A stretch of DNA of 64,000 nucleotides from Deltaproteobacteria bacterium. Its GTDB lineage: Bacteria > Myxococcota_A > Polyangia > Haliangiales > JADYYK01. Made by a program: the position numbers and the translations under genes. Below the pieces are notes generated by a model, which made no database searches, was not told where the DNA came from, and saw only the letters and a program-made list of their open reading frames with translations. Location: contig JADYYK010000210.1 of NCBI GenBank assembly GCA_020853705.1, positions 1 to 64,000 on the forward strand, read 5' to 3'. Below are positions 34,402 through 48,377 of this stretch, in pieces (position 1 is the first letter of the stretch; every line of letters starts with the position of its first letter).

Positions 34402-35919
34402 ATGAACCGACTCGCGCACCGTCTCGCAGCCCGCATCACTCTTGCCGTCGCCAGCGCCATCACCCTGAGCAGCGTCGCCAGCCCGAGCGCCCACGCCGCC
34501 ACCCCGGCGACGCTCAAGTTCTGCAGCGACATCCAGTTCAGCAAGTGCGGCAGCAAGCTGACACCCAGCCAGGACATCTACATCCGCGCCGAGTTCGGCA
34601 GCCCGGTCGGCGAGGTCTTCCAGCAGGCCTTCGGCCTCGACAGCATCCCGCTCAGCGGCAAGTTCGCCTTCGCCATCGCCAAGAACATCGACGACGAGCA
34701 CGCCATCATCGAGTACGTCGGCCCCATGATGGTCAGCCGGTACAGCAAGCAGAACACCTTCGACCTCACGCTGCAGGCCAGCGAGAAGCAGGTCGAGCGC
34801 ATCGCCGCCTCGGGCGAGGACATCCAGAAGGCCATCCCGTTCAACTCCATCGGCACCATGGGCACCACCGGGCTGTCGGCGTCGTGGGCCAACAAGGCGG
34901 TCATGTTCCCGGTCGGCGACGCCGCCTGGGAGGCCTTCCTGGTCTTCGTGCCCGCCAACGGCGACGCCGAGCCCAAGCTGGTCGCGCAGGGCAAGTTCAC
35001 CTACGCGATGACCGCGGCCGGCCGCGGCAAGCTGGTCGACGCGATGAACTTCTATGACAAGCAGCGCTTCGAGAAGACGCCCGACGATGGCGTGACCACC
35101 GCGCTGCACAAGGCCAACCTCGAGAAGATCACCTTCGCGCGCACCAAGATGGTGAAGGGCTTCGACGACGCCTCGGCGCTGACCGGGTCGATCAAGGGGC
35201 TGGCGGGCGGCGTCTATGCGCGCCTGTACATGAAGCAGTCGGTGCGCAACGCGCTGGCCGACGTCGGTCAGGGCAAGGACGTCAGCGACGTGTCGTACCA
35301 GCTGCACATCGTGGTCGACGGCAAGACCGAGCGCTGGATCGACGACAAGATCTCGCAGAAGGAGGCCATGACGCTGACCAGCTGGAGCCTGACGCTGGTG
35401 CCCGGCAACGCCGCCGACGGCGAGGACATGCCGAACATCTCGCGCAAGTTCGTCTACCTGATGTCGATGCTGGAGCCGGGCAAGCACAAGGTCGCGATCA
35501 GCGCCCAGGTCGGCTCGGCCGATCAGGTGGTGCAGCTGTCGAGCGGCGAGCTCGAGGTCGACATCGTGGCCAAGGACCGCGACGTGGTGGCCAAGAAGTG
35601 GGGCCAGCAGCTGCCCGGGCGCGGCCTGCTCGACAAGGACAAGAAGCTGGGCGGCGAGCTCAAGAAGATGCTGGCCAAGGACATCGTCGCGATCCGCGCG
35701 CCCAACTCGTGGGAGGTGCGCAAGAACGCCTTCGACATGGTCACGCACCGGGTGACCCAGATCCAGATCGGCTACAAGGAGAAGGGCGAGTGCCGCCTCG
35801 GCATCACCATGATCCAGCAGGACGTGCAGGGGAAGGGCTTCGGGCCGACCCACCTGTCGACCGAGAAGGCCTGGTTCGGGGTCGATGGTGACTTGCCTTG
35901 TCAGAACCTGGTGAAGTGA
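34402..35919 (+). CDS. Secreted protein of unknown function, 505 residues
   Basis: A signal peptide (MNRLAHRLAARITLAVASA, cleavage after SAHA) and no other membrane segment, so it is periplasmic or exported. The ATG has a textbook AGGAGG at 34392-34397. The mature protein shows two repeated-looking segments (about 30-260 and 260-505) with cysteines near the start (FCSDIQFSKCGS) and end (ECRLGI, LPCQNL), but no family is recognised. It is divergent from the FHA activator across a gap carrying the shared palindrome, so it may be a target of that regulator. The stop codon lies in a hairpin loop that probably acts as terminator. Confidence 0.75.
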   Translation: MNRLAHRLAARITLAVASAITLSSVASPSAHAATPATLKFCSDIQFSKCGSKLTPSQDIYIRAEFGSPVGEVFQQAFGLDSIPLSGKFAFAIAKNIDDEHAIIEYVGPMMVSRYSKQNTFDLTLQASEKQVERIAASGEDIQKAIPFNSIGTMGTTGLSASWANKAVMFPVGDAAWEAFLVFVPANGDAEPKLVAQGKFTYAMTAAGRGKLVDAMNFYDKQRFEKTPDDGVTTALHKANLEKITFARTKMVKGFDDASALTGSIKGLAGGVYARLYMKQSVRNALADVGQGKDVSDVSYQLHIVVDGKTERWIDDKISQKEAMTLTSWSLTLVPGNAADGEDMPNISRKFVYLMSMLEPGKHKVAISAQVGSADQVVQLSSGELEVDIVAKDRDVVAKKWGQQLPGRGLLDKDKKLGGELKKMLAKDIVAIRAPNSWEVRKNAFDMVTHRVTQIQIGYKEKGECRLGITMIQQDVQGKGFGPTHLSTEKAWFGVDGDLPCQNLVK

Positions 35920-35946
35920 GCCCAAGGCCGCTCGCTTCACCGGGTT
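35905..35946 (+). terminator. Terminator-like hairpin containing the stop codon
   Basis: AACCTGGTGAAG (35905-35916) pairs with CTTCACCGGGTT (35935-35946) with one G:T wobble; the TGA stop (35917-35919) is at the start of the loop, which has an inner GAGC/GCTC pairing. No strong T run follows. Confidence 0.45.
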
Positions 35947-36098
35947 CTGTCCGGTTCCGTCTTCTGGTGAAGTAGCCGCCGGCTGACCGGGTAGGGTCAA
36001 CTGACCATGGCATGGGGCACGTGCACCCCCATTCCACTCGTATAACCAGCTGAAAACACTCCGCCGCATCCGGCACCCAGGGTGCAATCCCCATCCTC

Positions 36099-36689
36099 GT
36101 GCTGGCCAACAAGACGCGACTCCTGACCATGCTGGGTCTTCTGACCCTGGCTACTGGCTGCATGCCCGAGATGGCGGAGTACGAGCCGCTGCCCGAGCCA
36201 GTGCCCGCCGGGCCGGCCAAGGCCGACGCGCCGCTGGGCACCGACAGCGCCGACCCGGTGTCGCTGCCGCTGCTGCCGTGCGAGGCCGGCATGGGCAACG
36301 TGGTCGCGCGCGACCCCGCCAGCACGCACTGCTACATGTTCTTCACCGAACCCAAGAGCTACGACGACGCCTACAAGGCCTGCAACGCCATCAGCACGCA
36401 CACCCACCTGGCCACGCTCAACAGCCGCGCCGAGGACCAGATGGTGACCGCGATGCTGGGCACCACGACCGAGACCTGGTTCGGCTTCGACGACATCATG
36501 CTCGAGGGCACCTTCATCTGGAACACGCTGGAGGCCAACCTGTTCAGCAACTGGGCCGCCGGCCAGCCCGACGATCCCGACGACGGCGTCAACGAGCGCG
36601 ACTGCGCGATGAAGACCGGCGCCCTGGGCCAGTGGGACGACCGCGACTGCGCCACCCTGGCGGCGTACGTCTGCGAGCGCGACCGCTAG
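36099..36689 (+). CDS. C-type lectin domain lipoprotein
   Basis: A 196-residue lipoprotein (lipobox TLATGC) with a short Pro/Ala tether that contains AKADAPLG. The rest is a C-type lectin-like fold: HCYMFFTEPKSYDDAYKACN, HLATLNSRAEDQMV, TWFGFDD, FSNWAAGQPDDPDD (the long-loop region with the Ca2+-type WND-like context), and DCAMK...RDCATLAAYVCE with the paired cysteines. Such domains bind sugars or proteins at the cell surface. The GTG start at 36099 gives a basic N-terminus before the hydrophobic core; ATG 36129 would remove it. It is convergent with the fusA gene across a heptamer array. Confidence 0.85.
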   Translation: MLANKTRLLTMLGLLTLATGCMPEMAEYEPLPEPVPAGPAKADAPLGTDSADPVSLPLLPCEAGMGNVVARDPASTHCYMFFTEPKSYDDAYKACNAISTHTHLATLNSRAEDQMVTAMLGTTTETWFGFDDIMLEGTFIWNTLEANLFSNWAAGQPDDPDDGVNERDCAMKTGALGQWDDRDCATLAAYVCERDR

Positions 36690-36734
36690 CGCCGGCGACT
36701 GCGAGCATGGAACCGGCTCGTCGGAATGCGAGCC

Positions 36735-36794
36735 GGCGTCAGGCGTCAGGCGTCAGGCGTCAGGCGTCAGGCGTCAGGCGTCAGGCGTCAGGCG

Positions 36795-36808
<14 letters not shown>
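36735..36808. repeat. Period-7 tandem repeat (GGCGTCA), 10.6 copies
   Basis: An uninterrupted array of the heptamer GGCGTCA. The end of the EF-G gene lies inside it: the last codons (reading SPDA on the minus strand) and the TGA stop at 36795-36797 are formed by array units. The array ends at 36808, where A replaces T. Confidence 0.95.
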
Positions 36809-38837
<2,029 letters not shown>

Positions 38838-38875
38838 GGCTGACCGGCGGGGAAGATGGCCCAGCGTCCCCTCCG

Positions 38876-38905
38876 CTGGCAAGGGTTTCGGACAGAGGGT
38901 AGGAT
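38876..38905 (+). promoter_or_regulatory. Predicted promoter for a leaderless transcript
   Basis: CTGGCA (38876-38881), 18-nt spacer and TAGGAT (38900-38905); the ATG at 38912 is 7 nt after the -10, so transcription would start at or next to the start codon. The same CTGGCA-18-TAnnnT layout is found before the selenoprotein gene. Confidence 0.4.
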
Positions 38906-38911
38906 GGCGAC

Positions 38912-39856
38912 ATGAGCGTGAACCGTCGCCCCGTCCCCCGGCTGGCCCTGGCCCTGATGACAGCGATCCTGCTCGGCGCAGGCGGCGTAGCCAGCGCCGA
39001 ACCGACCAAGGATCCAGCGGTGCTGGCGCAGGCCAAGAAGCACTTCCTGGCCGCGCGCGATCTGATGGGCAAGGGCAAGTACGAGCTGGCCGCGGCCGAG
39101 TACACCCAGGCCTTCGAGCTGACCGGCGACCCGGTGCTCAAGTACAACATCGGAAACGCCCTGGAGAAGGCCGAGAAGTGGGGCCCCGCGATCGAGGCCT
39201 ACCAGGCCTATGTCGAGGGCAAGCCCGAGGCCAAGGACCACGACGCCGTGGTCGCCAAGATCGAGGAGCTCAAGGCCAAGCTGCCCGCGACGGGCCCCGG
39301 CCCCGGCGACACCACCGTCGATCCCGACTTCGACACCCCGCCGCCCGACGGCACCGGCGATGGCAACACCACCCTGGAGCCCGGGCTGGGTGACGGCACC
39401 GGGACCGGCACGGAGCCGGCCTCCGAGCCGGCGCCACGCAAGGAGCGCTCGCGCGGCTACCGCACGGCGGCGTGGCTGTCGGTCGGCCTGGCCGCGGCGC
39501 TGCTGACCACTGGCGGCGTGCTGGCCCTGTCGGCGCGCTCGCGGGCCGATGACCTGGAGCGGCTGCAGGCGGCGCGGCTGCCCGATGGCCGCCCGCTGAC
39601 CTATGACGGCACCACCAAGTCGCAGTACGAGGAGCTCGAGGACGAGGGCGACACCCTGAGCACGCTGTCGATCGTCTTCTTCGGCGCCGCCGCCGTGGCC
39701 ACCGGCGCCGCGGTCACCTTCTTCATCCTCGATCCGGGCGGCTCCAGCGAGGCCGCCGCGCCCAACGCCGCGCCAATCGAGCCCCCGGTCACCATCAAGA
39801 TGCGCCCGCTCTTGTCGCCGACCACCGCGGGTGTCGGCGCCACCGTCACCTTCTAG
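38912..39856 (+). CDS. TPR-repeat membrane protein
   Basis: A 314-residue protein with a signal peptide (about 1-29, ending VASA), a TPR-type helical pair (about 35-105: ARDLMGKGKYELAAAEYTQAF and NIGNALEKAEKWGPAIEAYQ), a Gly/Asp/Pro/Thr linker, and two C-terminal transmembrane helices (about 183-206 and 247-272). This architecture, a periplasmic TPR with C-terminal helices, is common in Myxococcota and often sits beside kinases, but its role is unknown. It is transcribed divergently from fusA. Confidence 0.75.
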   Translation: MSVNRRPVPRLALALMTAILLGAGGVASAEPTKDPAVLAQAKKHFLAARDLMGKGKYELAAAEYTQAFELTGDPVLKYNIGNALEKAEKWGPAIEAYQAYVEGKPEAKDHDAVVAKIEELKAKLPATGPGPGDTTVDPDFDTPPPDGTGDGNTTLEPGLGDGTGTGTEPASEPAPRKERSRGYRTAAWLSVGLAAALLTTGGVLALSARSRADDLERLQAARLPDGRPLTYDGTTKSQYEELEDEGDTLSTLSIVFFGAAAVATGAAVTFFILDPGGSSEAAAPNAAPIEPPVTIKMRPLLSPTTAGVGATVTF

Positions 39857-39893
39857 TCGCCGCCTCGGCCCCCCGACACAGTCGTCTGGTCCG

Positions 39894-39922
39894 TTGATCC
39901 CCCCGACGCGATCGGATATGAC
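39894..39922 (+). promoter_or_regulatory. Predicted sigma-70 type promoter
   Basis: TTGATC (39894-39899), 17-nt spacer, TATGAC (39917-39922). It would drive the HEAT-repeat gene and carB. The heptamer array 39929-39949 would be at the start of the transcript. Confidence 0.45.
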
Positions 39923-39928
39923 ACCTTG

Positions 39929-39949
39929 CGTCAGCCGTCAGACGTCAGA
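39929..39949. repeat. Period-7 repeat (CGTCAGN), three units
   Basis: CGTCAGC, CGTCAGA, CGTCAGA, followed by two degenerate units (CGGCGGA, CGCCAGT) to 39963. It shares the CGTCAG core with the 36735-36808 array. Confidence 0.6.
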
Positions 39950-39983
39950 CGGCGGACGCCAGTCTGTCTTGCGCGAGGGACCT

Positions 39984-40724
39984 GTGGGCCTGAAGGATCT
40001 GTTCTCGAAGGAAGGGCGCGCCAAGAGCGCGCTGGCGAAGAACCTCGGCCGCGCGGTCAACAAGCACGCGCAGAGCTTCGATCGGCAGAAGGCGCTGGAG
40101 GCGCTGGCCGCCGAGGGCTCCGACGAGGCGCTGATCGGCCTGATGCGCCGCTTCGACATGACCTATGACAAGTCGATCGAGGACGAGAACGAGAAGACCT
40201 ACTGCTACCAGGCGCTGAAGGCCAAGGGCGCGGCGTTCATCCCGGCGCTGCGCCAGGGCATGAAGGAGGCGCAGTCATACTCGTGGCCGCTGCGCCTGCT
40301 CGAGGACGTGGGCAGCCCGAGTGACCTGGCGGCCTTCGTGGACGACCTGGTGGCGCGCCACCCCGCCGGCTACGAGCGCGACCCCTCGCGCAAGATCCAG
40401 TTCATCCAGTGGATCGCCGAGCAGGATCAGCTGCCGTCCACCCAGATGGCGAACCACCTCGTGGCCTATCTCGACGACGTCGATGAGGGCGTGCGCTTCC
40501 ACACCGTGGCGGCGCTCAAGGTACACAAGGACGAGAACGTCGCGCGCGAGCCGCTGCTCAAGCGCTTCGTCAACCCCGAGGAGGAGAGCCTGCGCCTGCG
40601 CCTGCGCATCCTCGAGCTGTTCGCCGACGCCGGCTGGGCGGTCACGGGCTACCGGCCCAGCGTCGAAGCGCGCTTGCCCGAGCAGTTCCTGCTCGACGCC
40701 AAGGGCCTGGTGAAGAAAAGGTGA
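39984..40724 (+). CDS. HEAT-repeat protein upstream of carB
   Basis: A 246-residue all-helical protein starting at GTG 39984 with GAGGGA 5-10 nt upstream. It begins MGLKDLFSKEGRAKSALAKNLG and contains HEAT-like pairs (for example EALIGLMRRFDMTYDKSIED and MANHLVAYLDDVDEGVRFHTVAALKVH). It has no catalytic motif and probably acts as a protein-protein scaffold. It ends 10 bp before carB and is likely cotranscribed with it; similar HEAT proteins beside carB occur in other delta-proteobacterial genomes, although I cannot check that here. Confidence 0.75.
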   Translation: MGLKDLFSKEGRAKSALAKNLGRAVNKHAQSFDRQKALEALAAEGSDEALIGLMRRFDMTYDKSIEDENEKTYCYQALKAKGAAFIPALRQGMKEAQSYSWPLRLLEDVGSPSDLAAFVDDLVARHPAGYERDPSRKIQFIQWIAEQDQLPSTQMANHLVAYLDDVDEGVRFHTVAALKVHKDENVAREPLLKRFVNPEEESLRLRLRILELFADAGWAVTGYRPSVEARLPEQFLLDAKGLVKKR

Positions 40725-40734
40725 AGACGAAGTA

Positions 40735-43998
<3,264 letters not shown>

Positions 43999-44094
43999 GG
44001 CCCGGGTGGCGCTGGCTGGCGCGAGTCGGTGGCGGGCTGGCGGGAAGATATTCCCGGGGTGTGCGAAGAACCGACCGCTCTCAGGAGGATGTCC

Positions 44095-45177
44095 GTGAAC
44101 TGTTCCCGCTGTGGCACCAGCTTGACCCCGGAGCTCACCTTCTGCCCGACCTGCGGGCAGGTCCTCAGGCCCGCCGGCGTGGCCGCGGTGGCGCCGCCGC
44201 CCCCGCCGCCGCCTGGCGTGTTCGCGCCGGCGCCCGGGATGGCCATGCCGTATGGCGCCGACCCCTACGCGAACCCCTACATGAACGTCGATCCGCCGTT
44301 CCTCGGGCTGTCGCGGCCCGGGCTGGCCGACGGCACCGCGCTGGCCAGGGTCATGTGGGCCTGCGGCATCACCCTGCTGGCGGTGTTCTTCCTGCCCTGG
44401 GTCATGGGGCGCTTCACGCTGTGGTCGTGGACCAGCCTCCCGGGTCGCGGCATGGGCATGGTGAAGTTCTTCATGTTCTACCCGCTGATCGCCGGTGGCC
44501 TGCTGATGGCGGCCGCCAAGGGCAAGCTGCCGGCCCAGACCCTGGCCGCGATCGCGCTGGCGCTGGGCGCGCTGCCGCTGGTCGTGATGCTGACGCAGGC
44601 GCCCTCGATGATGGGCGGCGCCGCCATCCGCTCGAGCGGCAACGTCACCGGGTACATGCAGTTCTTCGGAACCATCGGCCTCGGCATCGGCTTGACCCTG
44701 CGCGTGCTCAGGCAGGACACCCGGCTGGGGCGCGGCTTCATCGGCGTCAGCGTGGCGCTGGTGGTGCTGGGCTACCTCATCCCGGTGCAGGTCCCGTACA
44801 TGGGCAGCCACAACGCGCTGTGGATGGCGTGGAAGATGATGAACATCCCGCGCGCCCCCGCCGGCATCAAGATGCTGGGCTTCGTGATGCTGCTGACGCC
44901 GTTCATCGCGATAGCGGCGCTGCTGCTGCTCAAGCAGGTGGCGCAGGGTGATCGCGACCCGGCCCAGGGCCTGGGTCGGATCCTGGGTGTCTACTTCGTG
45001 TTCTGGATGCCCATCCTGATCGGCTTCACCATCCTGCTGATGGTCGGGCGCCTGGGCAGCGAGGGCGGCATGGTGCTGTGGGTGATGGTCAAGGTGGTCG
45101 CGTACACCGCGGTCGTCGTGATCAGCCTGAACCACGGCGCCACCGGGCTGCTCAGCACGGCGGAAGACGCGCGTTAG
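44095..45177 (+). CDS. Zinc-ribbon multipass membrane protein
   Basis: A 360-residue protein with an N-terminal zinc ribbon (CSRCGTSLTPELTFCPTCG), a Pro-rich linker and about eight membrane helices (first near residue 85, last near 340). The start is GTG 44095: AGGAGG at 44083-44088 is 6 nt from it, while the ATG at 44089 would touch the Shine-Dalgarno. Starting at GTG puts the first Cys near the N-terminus, as usual for zinc-ribbon proteins. The membrane part is a low-specificity hydrophobic domain with no recognised family; the function is unknown. Confidence 0.8.
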   Translation: MNCSRCGTSLTPELTFCPTCGQVLRPAGVAAVAPPPPPPPGVFAPAPGMAMPYGADPYANPYMNVDPPFLGLSRPGLADGTALARVMWACGITLLAVFFLPWVMGRFTLWSWTSLPGRGMGMVKFFMFYPLIAGGLLMAAAKGKLPAQTLAAIALALGALPLVVMLTQAPSMMGGAAIRSSGNVTGYMQFFGTIGLGIGLTLRVLRQDTRLGRGFIGVSVALVVLGYLIPVQVPYMGSHNALWMAWKMMNIPRAPAGIKMLGFVMLLTPFIAIAALLLLKQVAQGDRDPAQGLGRILGVYFVFWMPILIGFTILLMVGRLGSEGGMVLWVMVKVVAYTAVVVISLNHGATGLLSTAEDAR

Positions 45178-45213
45178 CCGGGCGTTCGACCGCGCGCGGG
45201 CAGCGCCCGTGGC

Positions 45214-46338
45214 TCACGGCCACTCGACCGGCGCCGGCAGCGGGCGCACCCGCTCGACGTCGCCCTGCGCGCGCGGCTGACCGCCGCGACCGAGCTGGCG
45301 CCAGGAGTCGGAGCCCCAGCACACGAGTTCGTGCGAGGCCGCGCAGGTGTGCTGGCTGCCGGCGGCGAGCAGCCGCTTGCCGGGAGAGTCGAGGCTGGCG
45401 CCCGGCGTGGTGCGGCCTTCGATGCTGCCGTCCCCGAGCTGGCCATGCAGGTTGTCGCCCCAGCAAGACACGCCGCCCCGGTCCAGCAGCGCGCAGGCAT
45501 GGTCATCGCCGGCGCTGATGGCGCCCGCGCCACGCGCGATGACCCGGCGCGGGGTGGTGGGGGCGTCGGGGGCGCTGCCCGCGAGGGAGTCGCCCCAGCA
45601 GTCCACCGCACCGGCCGGCGTGTGCGCGCAGCCGAAGCGGGCGCCCAGCGCCAGGGCATCGACGTCAGGGCTGAGGCCAGCCACTGCCGCTGGGGCGTCG
45701 GCATCGCCCCAGCAGGTCACGCCGCCAGCGCGCGCGATGACGCAGGCCAGAGAGCCGCCGACCGCGAGCCCGCGCGCCGGTGGCAGCCCGGCGACCTTCG
45801 CCGGCGCACCGCGCTGCGAGCGCCAGCACCACACCGCGCCCTCGGCGTCGAGGCCACAGACCTGGGCCCGCCCGGCCGCCAGCGCGGTCAGCGCCGGAGC
45901 ACCGCCCAGCGACGTCGGCGCGGTCACCATGGCGTCGGCGCCCAGGCTGCCCCAGCACCACGCCGCGCCGTCGAGCAGCGCACACGAGAAGCCGGCGCCC
46001 AGCGCCAGCGCGCGCACCGTGCCCGCAGGCAGCCCCGCCACTGGACGGGCGCTCGACACCGCCTCGCCGGGCGCGCCGCCGACCGCGCCATCGAGCTGTG
46101 CGCCCCAGCAGGCCAGCTGTCCGCCGCGCACCGCGCAGCTGTGGCTGGCGCCCGCCGCCAGCAGCTCGAAGCTGGCCGGCGGCGCGGCGTCGGCCTCGGG
46201 CGCGGCCGGCGCGGAGGCCACGGGGCGAGGGGGCAGCACCCGGCGCGGCGGACGCTGCTGCCGCGGCCACACCTGCCACGCGAGCACACCGAGCGCCAGC
46301 AGCCCACCCACCGCCAGCACCGCCGGACGCACGCGCAT
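45214..46338 (-). CDS. RCC1-repeat (beta-propeller) membrane-anchored protein
   Basis: A 374-residue protein with an N-terminal signal anchor (about 5-25) and about seven blades of the RCC1 type. Each blade shows a repeated pair of the form CAxxxxGxxxCWG (for example SCAVRGGQLACWG, FSCALLDGAAWCWG, HACALLDRGGVSCWG), with two Cys per blade, as in extracellular bacterial RCC1 proteins with disulphides. It probably forms a surface-exposed binding platform. It is divergent from the S9 peptidase gene, with a 38-bp gap. Confidence 0.85.
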   Translation of the reverse strand: MRVRPAVLAVGGLLALGVLAWQVWPRQQRPPRRVLPPRPVASAPAAPEADAAPPASFELLAAGASHSCAVRGGQLACWGAQLDGAVGGAPGEAVSSARPVAGLPAGTVRALALGAGFSCALLDGAAWCWGSLGADAMVTAPTSLGGAPALTALAAGRAQVCGLDAEGAVWCWRSQRGAPAKVAGLPPARGLAVGGSLACVIARAGGVTCWGDADAPAAVAGLSPDVDALALGARFGCAHTPAGAVDCWGDSLAGSAPDAPTTPRRVIARGAGAISAGDDHACALLDRGGVSCWGDNLHGQLGDGSIEGRTTPGASLDSPGKRLLAAGSQHTCAASHELVCWGSDSWRQLGRGGQPRAQGDVERVRPLPAPVEWP

Positions 46339-46376
46339 GGCTCGTTATCGCACGAAGATGGTGTACGGTTCGCGCG

Positions 46377-48377
46377 ATGGCCACCTCGCCCGCGCTGCGT
46401 CCGCTCACTGCCCGCGATCTCTGGCTGCTGGCCCGCGTCGGCGACCCCGTGGTCGCGCGCGACGGCAGCTTCGCGATCGCCCCCGTCAAGCGCTGGGATC
46501 TCGGCGCCGAGCCCGCCAAGGGGATCGAGCGCCTGGTGCAGTTCTTCCCCGACGGCCGCGCCCGCGCGCTGACCTCGGCGGAGGTCTCGGCCTCGGCGCC
46601 GGCGCTGTCGCGGGACGGCGGCCGCCTGGCCTTCCTGCGCGCCGACGCCGGCAAGCAGGCCCAGGTCCACGTGCTCGATCTGGCCCATGGCGGCGAGGCG
46701 CGCAAGCTGACCGATCTGCCGATGGGCGCGCTGGAGATGCGCTGGCTGCCCGACGGCGCGCGCATGATCGTGCTGGCCCACGTGCTGGGCGAGGACCTCG
46801 GGCTGGAAGGCACCCGCGCGCTGGTGGCCAGGCGTGACAAGGCCGGCACCGTCCCCCACGTCACCGAGGACCGGATCTACCGCTACTGGGATCGCTGGCT
46901 GACCGGCGGCGAGGTGCCGCACCTGTTCGTGCTCGACGTCGACACCGGCGCGCTGCGCGATCTGACGCCGGACGCGCGGCGCTGGTTCGAGCTGATGGAT
47001 CCGGGCGGCCAGTTCGACATCTCGCCCGACGGCACCGAGGTGGTCTTCTCGGCCGATGTCAGCACGCCGCCGCACGCGCGGGTGCGCTTCGCGCTGTTCA
47101 CGGTGCCGGTCGCGGGCGGCGCCACCACCTGCATCACGCCCGACCACGCCGCCGACGCGGTGCGCCCGCGCTACAGCCCCGACGGCGCCGCCATCGTGTA
47201 CGGCATGCAGCGCGACCCCGACCACTACGCCGACAGGGTCCGGCTGGCGCGCTTCGAGCGCAGCGCGGGCACCCACACCGTGCTGACCGAGGGCTGGGAT
47301 CGCTCGTGTGACGGCTGGGAGTTCGCCGACGCCGCCACCCTGGTGGTGACCGCGGAGGAGCACGCCCGCGGCGCCCTGTTCGTGACCGATCCGCGCGCGC
47401 CGGCCACGCCGCAGCGCCTGCTGGCGTCGGGCTCGGTGCACGGCGCCGCGGTCGGGGGCGCAGAGGTCTGGTTCCAGCACCACTCGCTGTCGTCGCCGCC
47501 CGAGCTGGCGCGGGTGGCGCTGACCATGGTCGGCGGCCCGCACGGGGCGCCGATCCCGGTGTCGCGCGAGAACGCCGCGCTGATGGCCGAGGTCGGCCTG
47601 GGCGAGGTCGAGGAGGTGCACTTCCCCGGCGCTGGCGGCGCCGAGGTGCAGATGTTCGTGATGCACCCGCCCGGGCGGCGCGCCGAGCAGAAGCTGCCGC
47701 TGGTGCACCTCATCCATGGTGGGCCGCACGGCGTGTTCGGCGATCAGTGGCACTTCAGGTGGAACGCCCAGGTGCTGGCCGGCGCGGGCTATCGCGTCGC
47801 CATGGTCAACTTCCACGGCTCGTCGTCCTTTGGACAGGCCTTCACCGACGCCATCCTGGGCGACTGGGGCGGCAAGGCGGCCGAGGACATCCTGCTGGCG
47901 ACCGACCTCCTGGTGGCGCGCGGGCTGGCTGACCCGGCGCGCATGGCCATCACCGGCGGCTCCTTCGGGGGTTACATGTCGTGCTGGCTGGCGACGCAGA
48001 CCGATCGATTCCGCTGCGCGATCGCGCACGCAGCTGTTTACAACCTGTCAAGCAAGCACAACACCGACGTGACCCAGGGCCTGGGCCGCGCCATGGGCGG
48101 CGAGCCCTGGACCGCCGAGGGCGCCGAGAACATCCGCAAGTGGAACCCGGCCGCGCACACCGCCGGCTACCGGACCCCGATGCTGATCATCCACGGCGAG
48201 AAGGACTTCCGCGTCCCGGTCACCCACGGCCTCGAGGTCTACGGCATCCTCAAGGCCAAGGGCATCGACGCCCGCCTGGTGTACTACCCCGACGAGAACC
48301 ACTGGATCCTGAAGCCGGCCAACTCGCTGCACTGGTACGGCGAGTTTCTGGGCTGGCTGAAGCGCTACCTGGGGTGA
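46377..48377 (+). CDS. S9-family prolyl oligopeptidase-like peptidase
   Basis: A 666-residue enzyme with an N-terminal beta-propeller of Tol/WD-like repeats (about 40-400, with ASAPALSRDGGRLAFLRAD and FDISPDGTEVVF) and a C-terminal alpha/beta-hydrolase domain. The catalytic Ser is in GGSFGGYMS, the Asp in HGEKDFRVP and the His in PDENHW, all present. It resembles the acylaminoacyl-peptidase/dipeptidyl-peptidase S9C group. There is no signal peptide, so it acts in the cytosol on short peptides. It overlaps the 3' end of the convergent lipoprotein gene by 13 bp. Confidence 0.93.
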   Translation: MATSPALRPLTARDLWLLARVGDPVVARDGSFAIAPVKRWDLGAEPAKGIERLVQFFPDGRARALTSAEVSASAPALSRDGGRLAFLRADAGKQAQVHVLDLAHGGEARKLTDLPMGALEMRWLPDGARMIVLAHVLGEDLGLEGTRALVARRDKAGTVPHVTEDRIYRYWDRWLTGGEVPHLFVLDVDTGALRDLTPDARRWFELMDPGGQFDISPDGTEVVFSADVSTPPHARVRFALFTVPVAGGATTCITPDHAADAVRPRYSPDGAAIVYGMQRDPDHYADRVRLARFERSAGTHTVLTEGWDRSCDGWEFADAATLVVTAEEHARGALFVTDPRAPATPQRLLASGSVHGAAVGGAEVWFQHHSLSSPPELARVALTMVGGPHGAPIPVSRENAALMAEVGLGEVEEVHFPGAGGAEVQMFVMHPPGRRAEQKLPLVHLIHGGPHGVFGDQWHFRWNAQVLAGAGYRVAMVNFHGSSSFGQAFTDAILGDWGGKAAEDILLATDLLVARGLADPARMAITGGSFGGYMSCWLATQTDRFRCAIAHAAVYNLSSKHNTDVTQGLGRAMGGEPWTAEGAENIRKWNPAAHTAGYRTPMLIIHGEKDFRVPVTHGLEVYGILKAKGIDARLVYYPDENHWILKPANSLHWYGEFLGWLKRYLG